Below, in pieces: positions 33,662-42,316 of a stretch of DNA of 64,000 bases (within the stretch, counting starts at the first letter, position 1; each line of letters starts with the position of its first letter). Source of the DNA: Paenibacillus sp. KS-LC4 (lineage in GTDB: Bacteria; Bacillota; Bacilli; Paenibacillales; Paenibacillaceae); assembly GCF_036894955.1 (NCBI RefSeq), contig NZ_CP145905.1, forward strand, positions 2,188,501-2,252,500, in the 5' to 3' direction. Made by a program: the position numbers and the translations under genes. A model generated the notes under the pieces. It ran no database searches and was not told where the DNA came from. It saw only the letters and a list, made by a program, of their open reading frames with translations.

Positions 33662-33762
33662 GGCAAAAACGACTTCGTCGCCCTTCCATGACGATGAAGA
33701 GCTTTGCCTTAGAAATATAAGCCCATATATAAGTGTGAAACTTATAAATGCTTATAGTTTAA
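33662..33762 (-). repeat. Double-hairpin repeat element, copy C (inverted)
   Basis: Read on the minus strand it is the same element as copies A and B: the A+T hairpin (33712-33760; AAATATAAGC/GCTTATAGTTT, inner TATAAG/CTTATA) then the small hairpin GCGAC-gaa-GTCGT (33669-33681) ending in TTTTTGC. Distance from the outer edge of the first to that of the second hairpin is 91-93 bp in all three copies. It lies between convergent genes. Confidence 0.75.
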
Positions 33763-33766
33763 GAAA

Positions 33767-33790
33767 GACACCCGGCAGGGTGTCTCTTTC
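33767..33790. terminator. Short hairpin terminator between convergent GNAT and GH12 genes
   Basis: GACACCC-ggca-GGGTGTC (33767-33784) followed by TCTTTC; 10 bp from the GH12 stop. Confidence 0.6.
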
Positions 33791-33800
33791 GCGCTAGCTG

Positions 33801-34583
33801 CTATTGTACCGTTACAGAATAGTTTTGAATGTGCATTCTTCCGCTTCCAGTAAAAATTTCAGTTCCGAATTGAACGCTGGTAACGAATCTGGAATTGCTC
33901 ATCCAGTTTTTGTTATAAACGACATGATTGATGAAGTCCTTCAGGTTAAGGTTGCTGCTTGATGTGTTGCTTGTACGGACGAAGGAGTACACATTCCAGC
34001 CAGATGGATGGGTGCCTTTATACAGATTCCAAGATGTACCTCCAACCGTAGCCGTTTCCACATAAGAACCTAGCGGCCACGCATTGGTTGAATTCAGCCA
34101 CACCATCAGCTCATCGGAAGGGGTAGTTGTCCCTGTAAGCGAATTAGTGGAGTGGAACCATACATCATAAGCCGCATTATAATTTCCATTTGCGCTTAGC
34201 GAATAATTAACCGAGGTATTAATATTTTTATTATCCCAAATTCGTGTTGGCAAGCCGCTTCCGGAAGTCATATTATTGGAGAATTGCCAGCCTGTTATAA
34301 TACTAGGATACGCCTTTACATCATTGGGATTCGATGTTTTCCAGTCCCAAGACCATCCCATATCAGAGTTGCTATTATAATAAATACTTTCCCACCAACC
34401 TGATCCGGCTGTTCCACTGCCCCAAGTGTTGTTAAATACATAATACTTATTATTACCCCAGAACAGTTGGGCATAGGGTGTTGAAGATGATGCGGCATAA
34501 GCAGCCGTGGCTATAAGCATGCTTATAATTAATGTCAAGCCAACCATTCCTTTTTTGCCCCAATTATTAAATCTTGCTTTCAT
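33801..34583 (-). CDS. Secreted endoglucanase/xyloglucanase, glycoside hydrolase family 12
   Basis: 260 residues with a Sec signal peptide (MKARFNNWGKKG, hydrophobic core, cleavage about ATAAYA-A). The mature beta-jelly roll shows the GH12 hallmarks: NNTWGSGTAGSGWW, a nucleophile Glu in SDELMVWLNSTNAWPLGS, and the acid/base Glu in VQFGTEIFTGSGRM. Bacterial GH12 enzymes of this size cut xyloglucan or beta-1,4-glucan. ATG 34583 follows GAAGGAGG. No carbohydrate-binding module. Single gene; a possible long 5' leader lies in 34584-34800. Confidence 0.93.
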   Translation of the reverse strand: MKARFNNWGKKGMVGLTLIISMLIATAAYAASSSTPYAQLFWGNNKYYVFNNTWGSGTAGSGWWESIYYNSNSDMGWSWDWKTSNPNDVKAYPSIITGWQFSNNMTSGSGLPTRIWDNKNINTSVNYSLSANGNYNAAYDVWFHSTNSLTGTTTPSDELMVWLNSTNAWPLGSYVETATVGGTSWNLYKGTHPSGWNVYSFVRTSNTSSSNLNLKDFINHVVYNKNWMSNSRFVTSVQFGTEIFTGSGRMHIQNYSVTVQ

Positions 34584-35097
34584 TTCTGATTACCTCCTTC
34601 AAGTTCAATCTGGCTGCCCTCTAAACTATCCGCTAAGTCTCTATTTATATTCTTGAACAAGAGAGCTGGGCATACCTCCTTTGCTGTAAGATGAGCACCC
34701 CTACTGCGCAAGGTACTTAGAAGTGAAAAGTTGATATCAGTAACGGGTCAACTAGATTATGTTCCCAAATATATGTATTTCATATAACAAAAATATGTAA
34801 TTTATAACAAATATTAAATATTCATCACCGCGCCAAATAGTCAACCGCTAAATGATAGAACGATTGACTATACACCCTAATAAAAATCAATTGGTTGGCG
34901 AATACGAAGTGAATTCAAGCTTGCACGTCAGGAAGCGTGAGCATGATTACAGAATGGACAGCTATGCTCAAGGCGCTATCTCTTGAAAAAAGAATGGGTA
35001 TAATAGATATGAACGACCTGCTCACAGCGGCATGGGCACATAAAAGCCATAGCTGATTGTTAAAGTGAAAATCAATATGGATAGAAGAGGAACTCAA
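34584..35097. promoter_or_regulatory. AT-rich divergent region between GH12 and OmpR-type regulator genes
   Basis: 514 bp without a gene. Visible items: an inverted repeat TAGTCAA (34838-34844) / TTGACTA (34864-34870), an AT-rich block around 34770-34825, and a -10-like TATAAT at about 35000-35005 before the response regulator. The minus-strand stretch next to GH12 can fold but matches no riboswitch class I know. Confidence 0.35.
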
Positions 35098-35781
35098 ATG
35101 ATGAATAAAACGTTATTGCTGGTGGAAGATGAAAGCTTGATTCGGGAAGTGATAGCCGATTATTTCAAGATGAGCGACTGGCGCGTATTTGAGGCGGAAA
35201 ATGGCAAGGAAGCGCTGCTTTGGCTTGAAACCGTGCAGCCTGATCTGATCATTCTGGATATTATGATGCCGCAATTGGATGGTTTCGAGGTGTGCCGACA
35301 GGTTCGGAGCCGCCTTGCTGTTCCAATTATTTTATTAACGGCGAAATCCAGCGATGAAGATAAAATTATGGGGTTCGAATTAGGAGCCGACGATTATGTG
35401 ACGAAGCCCTTCAGTCCTAAGGTGCTGCTGGCGCGGGCATCCGCCTTAATGAAACGGGTGGAGGGCAGCGTCGTGCTTCAGCCGAATAGTTTGAAGTTTG
35501 GCGATGCGCTGCTTAATTTGACGGCGCACCGCTTGGATGTAAACGGCGCGGAGGTTGTGCTTGCGCCCAAAGAATACGATTTGCTGTTATTTTTAATTCG
35601 AAATAAAGGCATTGTTTTGCGCAGGGACGTCATTTTGAACCAAATTTGGGGAATGGATTTTGAAGGGGATTCCCGTGTCGTTGATTCTCATATTAAGAAG
35701 CTTCGCAGCAAGCTGGGCTTTGAGGCACGGCATATTCGCACCGTTATTGGCACGGGCTACAAATTTGAGGAGGAGTCATGA
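35098..35781 (+). CDS. Response regulator, OmpR/PhoB family
   Basis: Receiver domain with phospho-acceptor Asp54 (IILDIMMPQLDG), acidic pocket Glu10-Asp11, conserved Lys in VTKPFSPK, and a winged-helix DNA-binding C-terminus (LAPKEYDLLLFLIRN, RDVILNQIWGMDFEGDSRVVDSHIKKLR, IRTVIGTGYKFE). 227 residues from ATG 35098 after AGAGGAAC. It overlaps its kinase by 4 bases. Targets unknown; the flanking secreted GH12 and envelope-type sensor make cell-surface or nutrient control plausible. Confidence 0.92.
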   Translation: MMNKTLLLVEDESLIREVIADYFKMSDWRVFEAENGKEALLWLETVQPDLIILDIMMPQLDGFEVCRQVRSRLAVPIILLTAKSSDEDKIMGFELGADDYVTKPFSPKVLLARASALMKRVEGSVVLQPNSLKFGDALLNLTAHRLDVNGAEVVLAPKEYDLLLFLIRNKGIVLRRDVILNQIWGMDFEGDSRVVDSHIKKLRSKLGFEARHIRTVIGTGYKFEEES

Positions 35782-37544
35782 AGAAGCGAGGAGTCACTTT
35801 TAAACTATTTATTATGACCGTTGTCTTCTTTCTTTGTTTTTATGGCATGGTTATCCTCTGTCAGTTGCTGCTGTTCGACCAATTTTATGAAAGTCAAAAA
35901 ATAAGCCGCAACGAAAAGCAGCTGGCGAAATTTGCCCAAAACTATGCCCAGACTGGCTGGAGCTCCAGCAAAACGTCAAATGAAGCCGCTCGTTTCATGC
36001 TGCAAAATAAAATCCAGCTCGCCATTTTAACGTTGGATGGAAAAGTGAGAATGGACGATCCTTACCACATTACATTGAAGGCGGACGATCAAAATGTGTA
36101 TGTCGTTCCCTTGTCCTTGTTCTTAAATAACTTCGAGGCGGAATTTCGGACAGCTGGCATTCAGACGGGAAATGTAGTAACGGTGGAGGGGGAGATGGAG
36201 TCTGGGGTAGAAGCAATGGACCAGGTGCTGTATCCGCTTCTCATCCACAAAACGGGTAGCCCGAGTGTAGGCTACTCTTCCAATGAAAGGCTGGTTGGGG
36301 AGCATAGAAAGGTTACCGGGGTTGTCACTGAATTAATTCAGCCCTCCTCGAGGACGTATACGACGCGGCAAGGCATTATGCTGGATGCCATCAGCGAGTG
36401 GTTTCCACTTAGTAAGGAGCGAAGGGAAAAGCTCGAAAGCAGGGAGGTTGTGGAGGAAAAGTGGACGCAAACATGGTCTGGTGTCCGCAATTCGGTCATG
36501 ATTTATCCGGTAGAGCAGCGATCGGGAGAAGTGGATTTGCTGTTCTCGGTTACCTCGCTTCAGGAAATCAATGAGACAAATGAAGCTTTGCGGTGGTTTT
36601 ATGTGTATTTAGGCGTAGGGGGATTTCTCCTCATCGTCATTTTATCGTTCTTTTTTTCAAAAATGGTTACCCGTCCCCTCATTTCGATGAACAATGCGGC
36701 CAAGAGGATGGTTCAGCTCGACTTTAGCGTGCATGAGCCGATTCGGCAAAATGATGAGCTGGGAAGCTTATCCAGCAGCCTTCATACGCTTTCGCGCAGC
36801 TTGGACAGCGCTTTAGGAGATTTAAAGAAGGCTAATCAGCAGCTTGTGCAAGATATTGAGGAGAAGCACAGGATGGAGCAGGTTCAGCAGGAGTTTTTCG
36901 CAAATGCCTCCCATGAGCTGAAAACGCCGCTTAGCATTGTGAAGAGCTTCAGCGAGGGGTTGCAGGATGGCGTAGGGGCTGGAAAACAGGATCACTATTT
37001 AAAAGTGATTGTAGAGGAAGCACAGAACATGGAAATGCTCGTGGAGGATATGCTCAATTTGGCTACGCTGCAATCCGATACGTTCAAGCTGCGAAAAAGC
37101 ACCTTTTTGCTTAGCGAACTGCTGGAGGAAGTGACGGGAAGCTATGTTCATATGCTGCAAGACAAGCAGCTTGAGGCTACCGTTATGACGAGCAACGAGC
37201 TTCCGCTGTATGCCGATATGAGATGGATGAAGCATGTGCTCTCTAATTTTATAAGCAATGCGATTCAGCATGCACAGAATAATAGCGCCATTACAATCCA
37301 AATCGAGGGGAGAGGGAGCAGGCTGTTTTTCTCCATTGAAAATGTTGGCGATACGATTCCTGAGGAAAAGCTGGAGAAAATTTGGCAGCGTTTTTACCGC
37401 GTTGAAAGCTCTCGCAATCGGCGAACGGGAGGCACGGGACTAGGGCTATCTATTGTGAAAAGGATTTTGGAGCTGCATGAAAGCGAGTATGAGGCCGAAA
37501 ATACTGAGCAGGGCGTGAAATTCACGGCTGTTTTTACCTGTTAA
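35778..37544 (+). CDS. Sensor histidine kinase with large extracellular domain
   Basis: Partner of the preceding regulator, with ATGA overlap. 588 residues: membrane segment at about 9-32, extracellular sensor of about 240 residues, second membrane segment near 277-298, HAMP linker, dimerisation domain with phospho-His379 (FFANASHELKTPLSIVKSF), and an ATP-binding domain with N box VLSNFISNAIQHA and G boxes ENVGDTIPEEKL and GGTGLGLSIVKRI. Signal unknown. Confidence 0.92.
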   Translation: MKKRGVTFKLFIMTVVFFLCFYGMVILCQLLLFDQFYESQKISRNEKQLAKFAQNYAQTGWSSSKTSNEAARFMLQNKIQLAILTLDGKVRMDDPYHITLKADDQNVYVVPLSLFLNNFEAEFRTAGIQTGNVVTVEGEMESGVEAMDQVLYPLLIHKTGSPSVGYSSNERLVGEHRKVTGVVTELIQPSSRTYTTRQGIMLDAISEWFPLSKERREKLESREVVEEKWTQTWSGVRNSVMIYPVEQRSGEVDLLFSVTSLQEINETNEALRWFYVYLGVGGFLLIVILSFFFSKMVTRPLISMNNAAKRMVQLDFSVHEPIRQNDELGSLSSSLHTLSRSLDSALGDLKKANQQLVQDIEEKHRMEQVQQEFFANASHELKTPLSIVKSFSEGLQDGVGAGKQDHYLKVIVEEAQNMEMLVEDMLNLATLQSDTFKLRKSTFLLSELLEEVTGSYVHMLQDKQLEATVMTSNELPLYADMRWMKHVLSNFISNAIQHAQNNSAITIQIEGRGSRLFFSIENVGDTIPEEKLEKIWQRFYRVESSRNRRTGGTGLGLSIVKRILELHESEYEAENTEQGVKFTAVFTC

Positions 37545-37571
37545 AGCTGGAATGTCAGCCACAGAGCTAGC

Positions 37572-37601
37572 TTGACTAGGCAGGCTGATAACAGCTAATA
37601 T
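37572..37601 (+). promoter_or_regulatory. Sigma-A-type promoter of the second Rrf2 gene
   Basis: TTGACT (37572-37577), an 18-bp spacer, and TAATAT (37596-37601), 36 bp before ATG 37638. Confidence 0.5.
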
Positions 37602-37637
37602 AGATAAATGAAGTCGTGTATTGAGGGGAAGGACCGC

Positions 37638-38042
37638 ATGAAATATTCAAAAGCTACTAACTATGCTCTTCATACGATGCTGTTTCTTGTGGCGACCAGC
37701 CCAGATAAGCCGGTAGGTGTCCAGCAGCTGGCAGAGCGGCAGCAGGTTTCTCCTACCTATTTGTCCAAAATTTTGACCAAGCTGGTTAAGGCGGGCATGA
37801 TAGAATCGGCTTCAGGTGCTAACGGTGGATATAAGCTGAAGCGCAATTGGGAGCAAATATCGTTTCTGGATATTATTCATGCCATTGAAGGCACGGCCTC
37901 CTTATTTGATTGCTCGCTGGATCATCCTGACACATGTTTAATTCAACAAGTGATGGTGTCGGCTGAGGAGAAGATGGAGGAGCATCTACGAAATCAAACG
38001 ATATTTGAGCTTGCTCAAAAAATGCAGATACATTTAGTGTAG
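37638..38042 (+). CDS. Rrf2-family transcriptional regulator with two cysteines
   Basis: 134 residues from ATG 37638 after GGGGAAGG. The winged helix is MKYSKATNYALHTMLFLV, VGVQQLAERQQVSPTYLSKILTKLVKAGMI, SASGANGGYKLKR; the dimer helix is ISFLDIIHAIEG. Two cysteines in LFDCSLDHPDTCLIQ lie where Fe-S Rrf2 proteins carry three, so a cluster is possible but incomplete as seen; redox or thiol sensing is an alternative. Monocistronic with its own promoter and terminator. Confidence 0.86.
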   Translation: MKYSKATNYALHTMLFLVATSPDKPVGVQQLAERQQVSPTYLSKILTKLVKAGMIESASGANGGYKLKRNWEQISFLDIIHAIEGTASLFDCSLDHPDTCLIQQVMVSAEEKMEEHLRNQTIFELAQKMQIHLV

Positions 38043-38048
38043 ACGGAT

Positions 38049-38101
38049 GCCCATAGGCTGGACGCTTGGAGTAGAAGCGTGTAGCCTATGGGCTTCTTTT
38101 T
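38049..38101 (+). terminator. Terminator of the Rrf2 gene
   Basis: GCCCATAGGCT (38049-38059) pairs with AGCCTATGGGC (38083-38093); inner ACGCTT/AAGCGT extends the stem; TTCTTTTTC follows. Confidence 0.88.
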
Positions 38102-38195
38102 CAATCATGACCTGTGTTCAGGTTTATAGAGGCTTGGAAAACGCCAACGTTAGACAGCATTCTACATAAGGATACATTTTTTTACAAGGATATTA

Positions 38196-38224
38196 TTGAC
38201 AAAAAGTCGGAAACTGAGTAGAAT
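38196..38224 (+). promoter_or_regulatory. Sigma-A promoter of the pectate lyase gene
   Basis: Consensus TTGACA (38196-38201), 17-bp spacer, TAGAAT (38219-38224), with a leader of about 50 bases to ATG 38285. Confidence 0.7.
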
Positions 38225-38284
38225 CAAGAGGTAGATATATCATATTTTACAGCTATTTGAAAATTCGGAAGGGGAATTTGTTCG

Positions 38285-39235
38285 ATGAAAAAAAGTACAC
38301 TGTCCGTAGCTCTAGCTTTTACCCTGCTTCTCTCAGCTCCAGCTGTTATTTTGCAACCGCTTACAACGGTTATGGCGGCAGATGCTTCGGGTACCACAGC
38401 AAGCCTGTCAGAGGTTTTGAAAAATCAACAAGCGGATGGAGGCTGGAGAAAGAACTATTCTGAAACAAGCGGCGAGTGGTCCAAGTCTACAATTGACAAT
38501 AAGGCAACTTATTCGGAAATTCGAAGACTGGCTAGTGAATACCAGAAAACGAAGGACAGTAAATATTCCGCAGCCGCGATTAAGGGTATTCAATTCCTGC
38601 TTAATATGCAATATGCGAATGGCGGATTCCCGCAAGTGTATCAAAGCTCGGGCTATCATAAACATATTACCTACAATGATAATGCGATGGTAAATGTGTT
38701 GATTTTATTAGATGAGGTCGCCAGCAAAAAAGGCGATTTCGCCTTTATCGACAGCACTCTGGCTAGTAAAAGCAAGCAAGCGGTAGATAAAGGGGTAGAC
38801 TGCATTTTGAAGACGCAGGTTACCGTTAACGGTAAATTAACAGCATGGGGTCAGCAGCATGATTCCAGCACCTTGAAGCCGGCGGGGGCAAGAGTTTATG
38901 AAGTGCCGTCGTTGACTGCACAGGAGAGCGTAAACGTTGTGAAGTTTCTGAAGACGAGAACGTCCAATGCGAAAATCGCCGCTGCCATTAAAGGCGCAGA
39001 AGACTGGTTCAAAGCGGTGCAGATTACAGGGATACGCGTGGAGAAAACGAGCAATGATGTCGTTGTAATTAGCGATTCCAGTGTGAAAACGCCAATCTGG
39101 GCACGCTTCTACGAAATCAACACCAACAAACCGATCTTTGTCGGTCGTGATGGTATTGTGAAGTACAAGCTCAGTGACATCGAGCAAGAAAGAAGAACAG
39201 GCTATGCCTGGTATGGTAACTGGCCATCCAAATAA
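38285..39235 (+). CDS. pelA: Secreted pectate lyase, polysaccharide lyase family 10
   Basis: Cleaves polygalacturonan by calcium-assisted beta-elimination outside the cell. 316 residues: signal peptide to about residue 32 (cleavage near VMA-AD), then the alpha/alpha toroid with PL10 signatures QADGGWRKNY, the calcium/substrate region DNKATYSEIRRLA, NMQYANGGFPQVYQ, ITYNDNAMVNVL, WGQQHDSSTLKPAGAR(V)YE, and the C-terminal ARFYEINTNKPIFVGRDGI ending in ERRTGYAWYGNWP. Catalytic module alone, no binding module. ATG 38285 after GGAAGGGG. Confidence 0.95.
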   Translation: MKKSTLSVALAFTLLLSAPAVILQPLTTVMAADASGTTASLSEVLKNQQADGGWRKNYSETSGEWSKSTIDNKATYSEIRRLASEYQKTKDSKYSAAAIKGIQFLLNMQYANGGFPQVYQSSGYHKHITYNDNAMVNVLILLDEVASKKGDFAFIDSTLASKSKQAVDKGVDCILKTQVTVNGKLTAWGQQHDSSTLKPAGARVYEVPSLTAQESVNVVKFLKTRTSNAKIAAAIKGAEDWFKAVQITGIRVEKTSNDVVVISDSSVKTPIWARFYEINTNKPIFVGRDGIVKYKLSDIEQERRTGYAWYGNWPSK

Positions 39236-39258
39236 TAGGACATAACGGTTTGGCGAGC

Positions 39259-39301
39259 AGCCCGGAAAAAACCTTGATTTCATAAGGTTTTTTCCGGGCT
39301 T
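39259..39301 (+). terminator. Terminator of the pectate lyase gene
   Basis: AGCCCGGAAAAAACCTT (39259-39275) pairs with AAGGTTTTTTCCGGGCT (39284-39300) around an 8-base loop; TTATTTGATTTTTTT follows. Confidence 0.88.
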
Positions 39302-39388
39302 ATTTGATTTTTTTCATTACAAGCAGTGTCGAATTATGATATGGTCGTTGAAGGCGGATTGCGAAAGCAGTTGCTTGGGATATGAAGG

Positions 39389-40384
39389 ATGAGGAGAAGA
39401 TTTACAGTGAAGGAACAACTGGAACAAATGGAACCATTGAATCAAAAGGTACAAAACAATCGAAATCGGTTTAGCAATCCAACATTCGTTGCGATAATCG
39501 CTACGTTATGCTGCTTATTATGGGGGAGTGCCTATCCATCTATTAAGCTGGGCTACCTCGCCTTTAACATCATGCCGGAGGACATCGCTGCAAAATATGT
39601 ATTCGCTGGCTATCGTTTTGTGCTCGCAGGTCTGCTGCTGCTGCTGTTATTCCGGGCAATGGGCAAGAAGGTGCTTAGCTTATCCAAAAAACAGCTGACC
39701 AGCTTGCTTGCCCTTGGCCTTATGCAGACAGGTCTGCAATATATATTTTTTTATGTGGGAGTAGGCAATACGACGGGTGTCAAAGGCTCCATTATGAATG
39801 CTACGACCACCTTTTTCAGCGTCATATTGGCACATTACCTTTATAAAAATGACAAGCTGGGCAAAAATAAAATTTTCGGCTGCCTGCTTGGGTTTATCGG
39901 CGTTATTTTTGTTAATTTCCATACCGATTTGCTGGAGTTCTCCTTTACCTTTAAGGGGGAGGGATTCGTTATTTTAGCTGCCCTCATTTTCTCCATTACT
40001 GCCATTTATGCTAAAAAGCTGACTGCGACCATTGACGTTTTGCTGGTTACGGGCTATAGCCTGCTCATTGGCGGTGTGGCCCTAACCTTGCTGGGACTCG
40101 GACTGGGGGGCCGTGTGACCCATTTTACACCGGAGTCTGCCAGCAATCTTGTTTATTTGGCTCTGCTGTCCTCGGCCGCTTTCTGTCTATGGAATCTACT
40201 GCTGAAGTATAACAAAGTCGGACAGGTGTCTGTCTATAACTTCCTGATTCCTGTATTCGGGACGCTGCTGTCAGCATGGTTTCTCGGTGAACAGATTATG
40301 GAGCTTAAAAATGTTGTGGCTCTGCTGTTCGTATCGCTCGGCATTTACATGGTCAATCGACCGCGGAAAGAGGGTATATCATAA
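39389..40384 (+). CDS. EamA/DMT-family transporter
   Basis: Drug/metabolite transporter superfamily protein with ten predicted membrane segments in two EamA halves (LCCLLWGSAYPSIKLGYLAF at the start of the first; FVILAALIFSITAIYAKKL at the start of the second). 331 residues from ATG 39389; a GTG at 39407 has the better-spaced GAGGAGAAG site, so the true N-terminus may be six residues shorter. Substrate unknown. Own terminator at 40430, so it is not part of the cnt operon behind it. Confidence 0.85.
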   Translation: MRRRFTVKEQLEQMEPLNQKVQNNRNRFSNPTFVAIIATLCCLLWGSAYPSIKLGYLAFNIMPEDIAAKYVFAGYRFVLAGLLLLLLFRAMGKKVLSLSKKQLTSLLALGLMQTGLQYIFFYVGVGNTTGVKGSIMNATTTFFSVILAHYLYKNDKLGKNKIFGCLLGFIGVIFVNFHTDLLEFSFTFKGEGFVILAALIFSITAIYAKKLTATIDVLLVTGYSLLIGGVALTLLGLGLGGRVTHFTPESASNLVYLALLSSAAFCLWNLLLKYNKVGQVSVYNFLIPVFGTLLSAWFLGEQIMELKNVVALLFVSLGIYMVNRPRKEGIS

Positions 40385-40429
40385 ACGATATTTCGGCGTA
40401 AAAAATGTCAAAGCAACCGGAGCTTAAGC

Positions 40430-40473
40430 CCGCCACAGGCCTTGTGAAATCGAGGCCTGTGGCGGTTTTTTTT
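40430..40473 (+). terminator. Terminator between EamA gene and cnt operon
   Basis: CCGCCACAGGCCT (40430-40442) and AGGCCTGTGGCGG (40453-40465) are perfect arms followed by eight T. Confidence 0.92.
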
Positions 40474-40527
40474 GTTCATTTCTTTTTGAAGCCTGCCAGT
40501 TTGGGCGCAAGCTGCTTATTTTTATTA

Positions 40528-40590
40528 TTGACAGTGCCCCAAATTATGGTTATGATGATCTCGCATATTAATAGTAATGATTACTATTAA
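40528..40590 (+). promoter_or_regulatory. Promoter with Zur-type operator of the cnt operon
   Basis: TTGACA (40528-40533), exactly 17 bp, then TATGAT (40551-40556): a near-consensus sigma-A promoter. From 40568 to 40590 lies a perfect palindrome of 11+1+11 bases whose 15-base centre TAGTAATGATTACTA (40572-40586) differs from the Bacillus Zur box TCGTAATNATTACGA by one base per arm; it fits the Fur box less well. It covers about +5 to +27, where a zinc-bound repressor would block transcription. Confidence 0.8.
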
Positions 40591-40647
40591 ACAACGACAA
40601 AGCAAATGGAATGTGAACTCAAAAAATTGAATTAGAGGGTAGTTGTG

Positions 40648-41481
40648 ATGAAACGAGAAATCGATTTTGTAAAGTTCAACCCCACGCAAAATATGACCAT
40701 TCTTGTGAAAACCAATCATTCCGCTTCCGAGTACAAGCACATTGCTTCGAAAATGATGTCTTATGACAGTGTTTATGCTGAACAAGTAGGCTTCATCGAA
40801 CAGCCGATTAAACACGAAGCGGCTGCCTATTTGCAAATGGCGGGTGGTGAGTTTTGCGGCAATGCTTGTATGGCGCTGGCTGCTTTTATCGCTTCTGAGA
40901 AAGGGATCGAGCAGAACGCTTTAATGGAAATCGTGCTAGAGGCTTCGGGAACCGACCAATTGGTCACCTGCCAAGTGAAAAAAAGCAAGGAGAAGTATTT
41001 TTGCCAAGTGGCGATGCCAGTGCCTCGAATAATCGAACGGCAGACCGTTGTGTATGAAGGGAATGATTTAAGCCTTGTCATTGTAAGGTATGATGATTTT
41101 TTTCATATTGTCATTGAAGTGGAGCAATTCAATCGTACTGAGAAGGAAAGAGCACAATCATTAGCCAAGCTGCTGGGCATCACATTTGGAGCGAGCTTGA
41201 TCGGCATATTATTATTTAAGCCCGAGTCTATGGAAATGGCGCCGCTTATTTATGTGCCTCCATTAGACAGCATGATATGGGAGAGAGGCTGCGGCTCAGG
41301 CACGGCTTCACTTGGCGCATACCTGTCTTGGAAAAATAAAGGCGCTATCGCTGCGGAGATTAAGCAGCCCGGCGGCACGATTCATGTAACGGCTGATTGT
41401 TATGAGGATGAGGTAACAAGCTTGATGATTGAGGGGGCTGTTGGCATTGTGGCACAAGGCAAAGCATTTATTTCTGTATAA
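40648..41481 (+). CDS. cntK: Histidine racemase (DapF fold) for opine metallophore, CntK
   Basis: Cofactor-independent racemase of the diaminopimelate-epimerase fold making D-histidine for the metallophore. 277 residues from ATG 40648 after AGAGGG. The two catalytic cysteines are Cys70 (MAGGEFCGNACMALAAF) and Cys215 (WERGCGSGTASLGAYL), placed as in S. aureus CntK. It heads nine genes in the staphylococcal order cntKLMABCDFE directly behind the Zur-type operator. Presence of cntK implies the D-His branch (staphylopine or bacillopaline) rather than L-His pseudopaline. Confidence 0.88.
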   Translation: MKREIDFVKFNPTQNMTILVKTNHSASEYKHIASKMMSYDSVYAEQVGFIEQPIKHEAAAYLQMAGGEFCGNACMALAAFIASEKGIEQNALMEIVLEASGTDQLVTCQVKKSKEKYFCQVAMPVPRIIERQTVVYEGNDLSLVIVRYDDFFHIVIEVEQFNRTEKERAQSLAKLLGITFGASLIGILLFKPESMEMAPLIYVPPLDSMIWERGCGSGTASLGAYLSWKNKGAIAAEIKQPGGTIHVTADCYEDEVTSLMIEGAVGIVAQGKAFISV

Positions 41482-41508
41482 CGAATAGTGGGTATGGGGG
41501 AGAAGCCA

Positions 41509-42303
41509 TTGAATCAGTTAACGACATTTGAACAAAGCTTGACCTTGTTTCGGGATCGGTTTACCGATTTAGTAAAGCGATATGACGGCACATTTCATCA
41601 TAGCTCGGAGCTGGAGCGAGCCATTGATGACTATTCAGCTTTCATCCTGGATGAGGGGAATAAAGCATCGTGGGAAACGATGGAGCAGCAAGCCGGGGGC
41701 GAGCTTCCTCAGCTTCATGACGATTTAAGGAAGATGTCTTCGTTATGCGTCGCTGTTATGGAAAAATATCGCGCCTTGAAGCTGCTTGCTGGGGAAACGG
41801 ATAAAACCGATTATTTTAAAAATATAGAGTCCTGCATTGAACAAGAATTTGGAAGCTTTCAAGTCACTGCGGCTTCCATCGTATTGTTAATTGGCTCTGG
41901 CTCGTTTCCAATGACGCCCTTATTTATCGCCAAGCGGACGGGTGCCCAAGTCATTGGCATTGATATTGATGAGGAGGCCATCGAGCTAGGACGAAGAGTG
42001 GTACATCGTTTAGGAGACGGATTAAACATTCGCTTGGAGAAGGCGTTTGTGGAGCAGCTTGATAGGATCAAGGATGTGACTCATATTATTTTCAGCTCAA
42101 CGGTTTCTAATAAATATGCGCTGCTTGAGCAATTGCATGCGTTAACGAATGAGCGAGTGGTCGTAGCGATGAGATATGGCGATCAGCTGAAATCGTTATT
42201 CAATTACCCGATGCAAGCGGTAAATGAAGAGAAATGGAGGCTAGTGGATACGAAATTGCGTCCTAAGCAAGTGTTTGATATTGCGTTGTACAAGCGTAAA
42301 TAG
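41509..42303 (+). CDS. cntL: Nicotianamine synthase-like aminobutanoyl transferase, CntL
   Basis: Transfers an aminobutanoate group from SAM to the amino group of histidine. Best start is TTG 41509 (MNQLTTFEQSLTLF, 264 residues), 6 bases after GGGGGAG; ATG 41494 has no ribosome site. N-terminal helical lid (to about residue 100), then a Rossmann-like SAM domain: VLLIGSGSFPMTPLFIAKRTG (SAM loop), VIGIDIDEEAIELGRRVVH, IIFSSTVSNKYALLEQL, ERVVVAMRYGDQLKSLFNYP. This matches nicotianamine synthases. Follows cntK after 27 bp. Confidence 0.88.
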   Translation: MNQLTTFEQSLTLFRDRFTDLVKRYDGTFHHSSELERAIDDYSAFILDEGNKASWETMEQQAGGELPQLHDDLRKMSSLCVAVMEKYRALKLLAGETDKTDYFKNIESCIEQEFGSFQVTAASIVLLIGSGSFPMTPLFIAKRTGAQVIGIDIDEEAIELGRRVVHRLGDGLNIRLEKAFVEQLDRIKDVTHIIFSSTVSNKYALLEQLHALTNERVVVAMRYGDQLKSLFNYPMQAVNEEKWRLVDTKLRPKQVFDIALYKRK

Positions 42304-42316
42304 GAAGGAGTCTGCT

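Noticed and set aside
34584..34760. Riboswitch (c-di-GMP type) upstream of GH12 on the minus strand
   Set aside because: The leader can fold and has GGG/CCC pairs, but the conserved GEMM core segments are missing, so I do not call it.
40572..40586. Fur (iron) box instead of Zur box
   Set aside because: TAGTAAT matches TCGTAAT (Zur) at 6 of 7 positions but TGATAAT (Fur) at only 5 of 7; and the operon product is a zinc-type metallophore. Dual control is not excluded.
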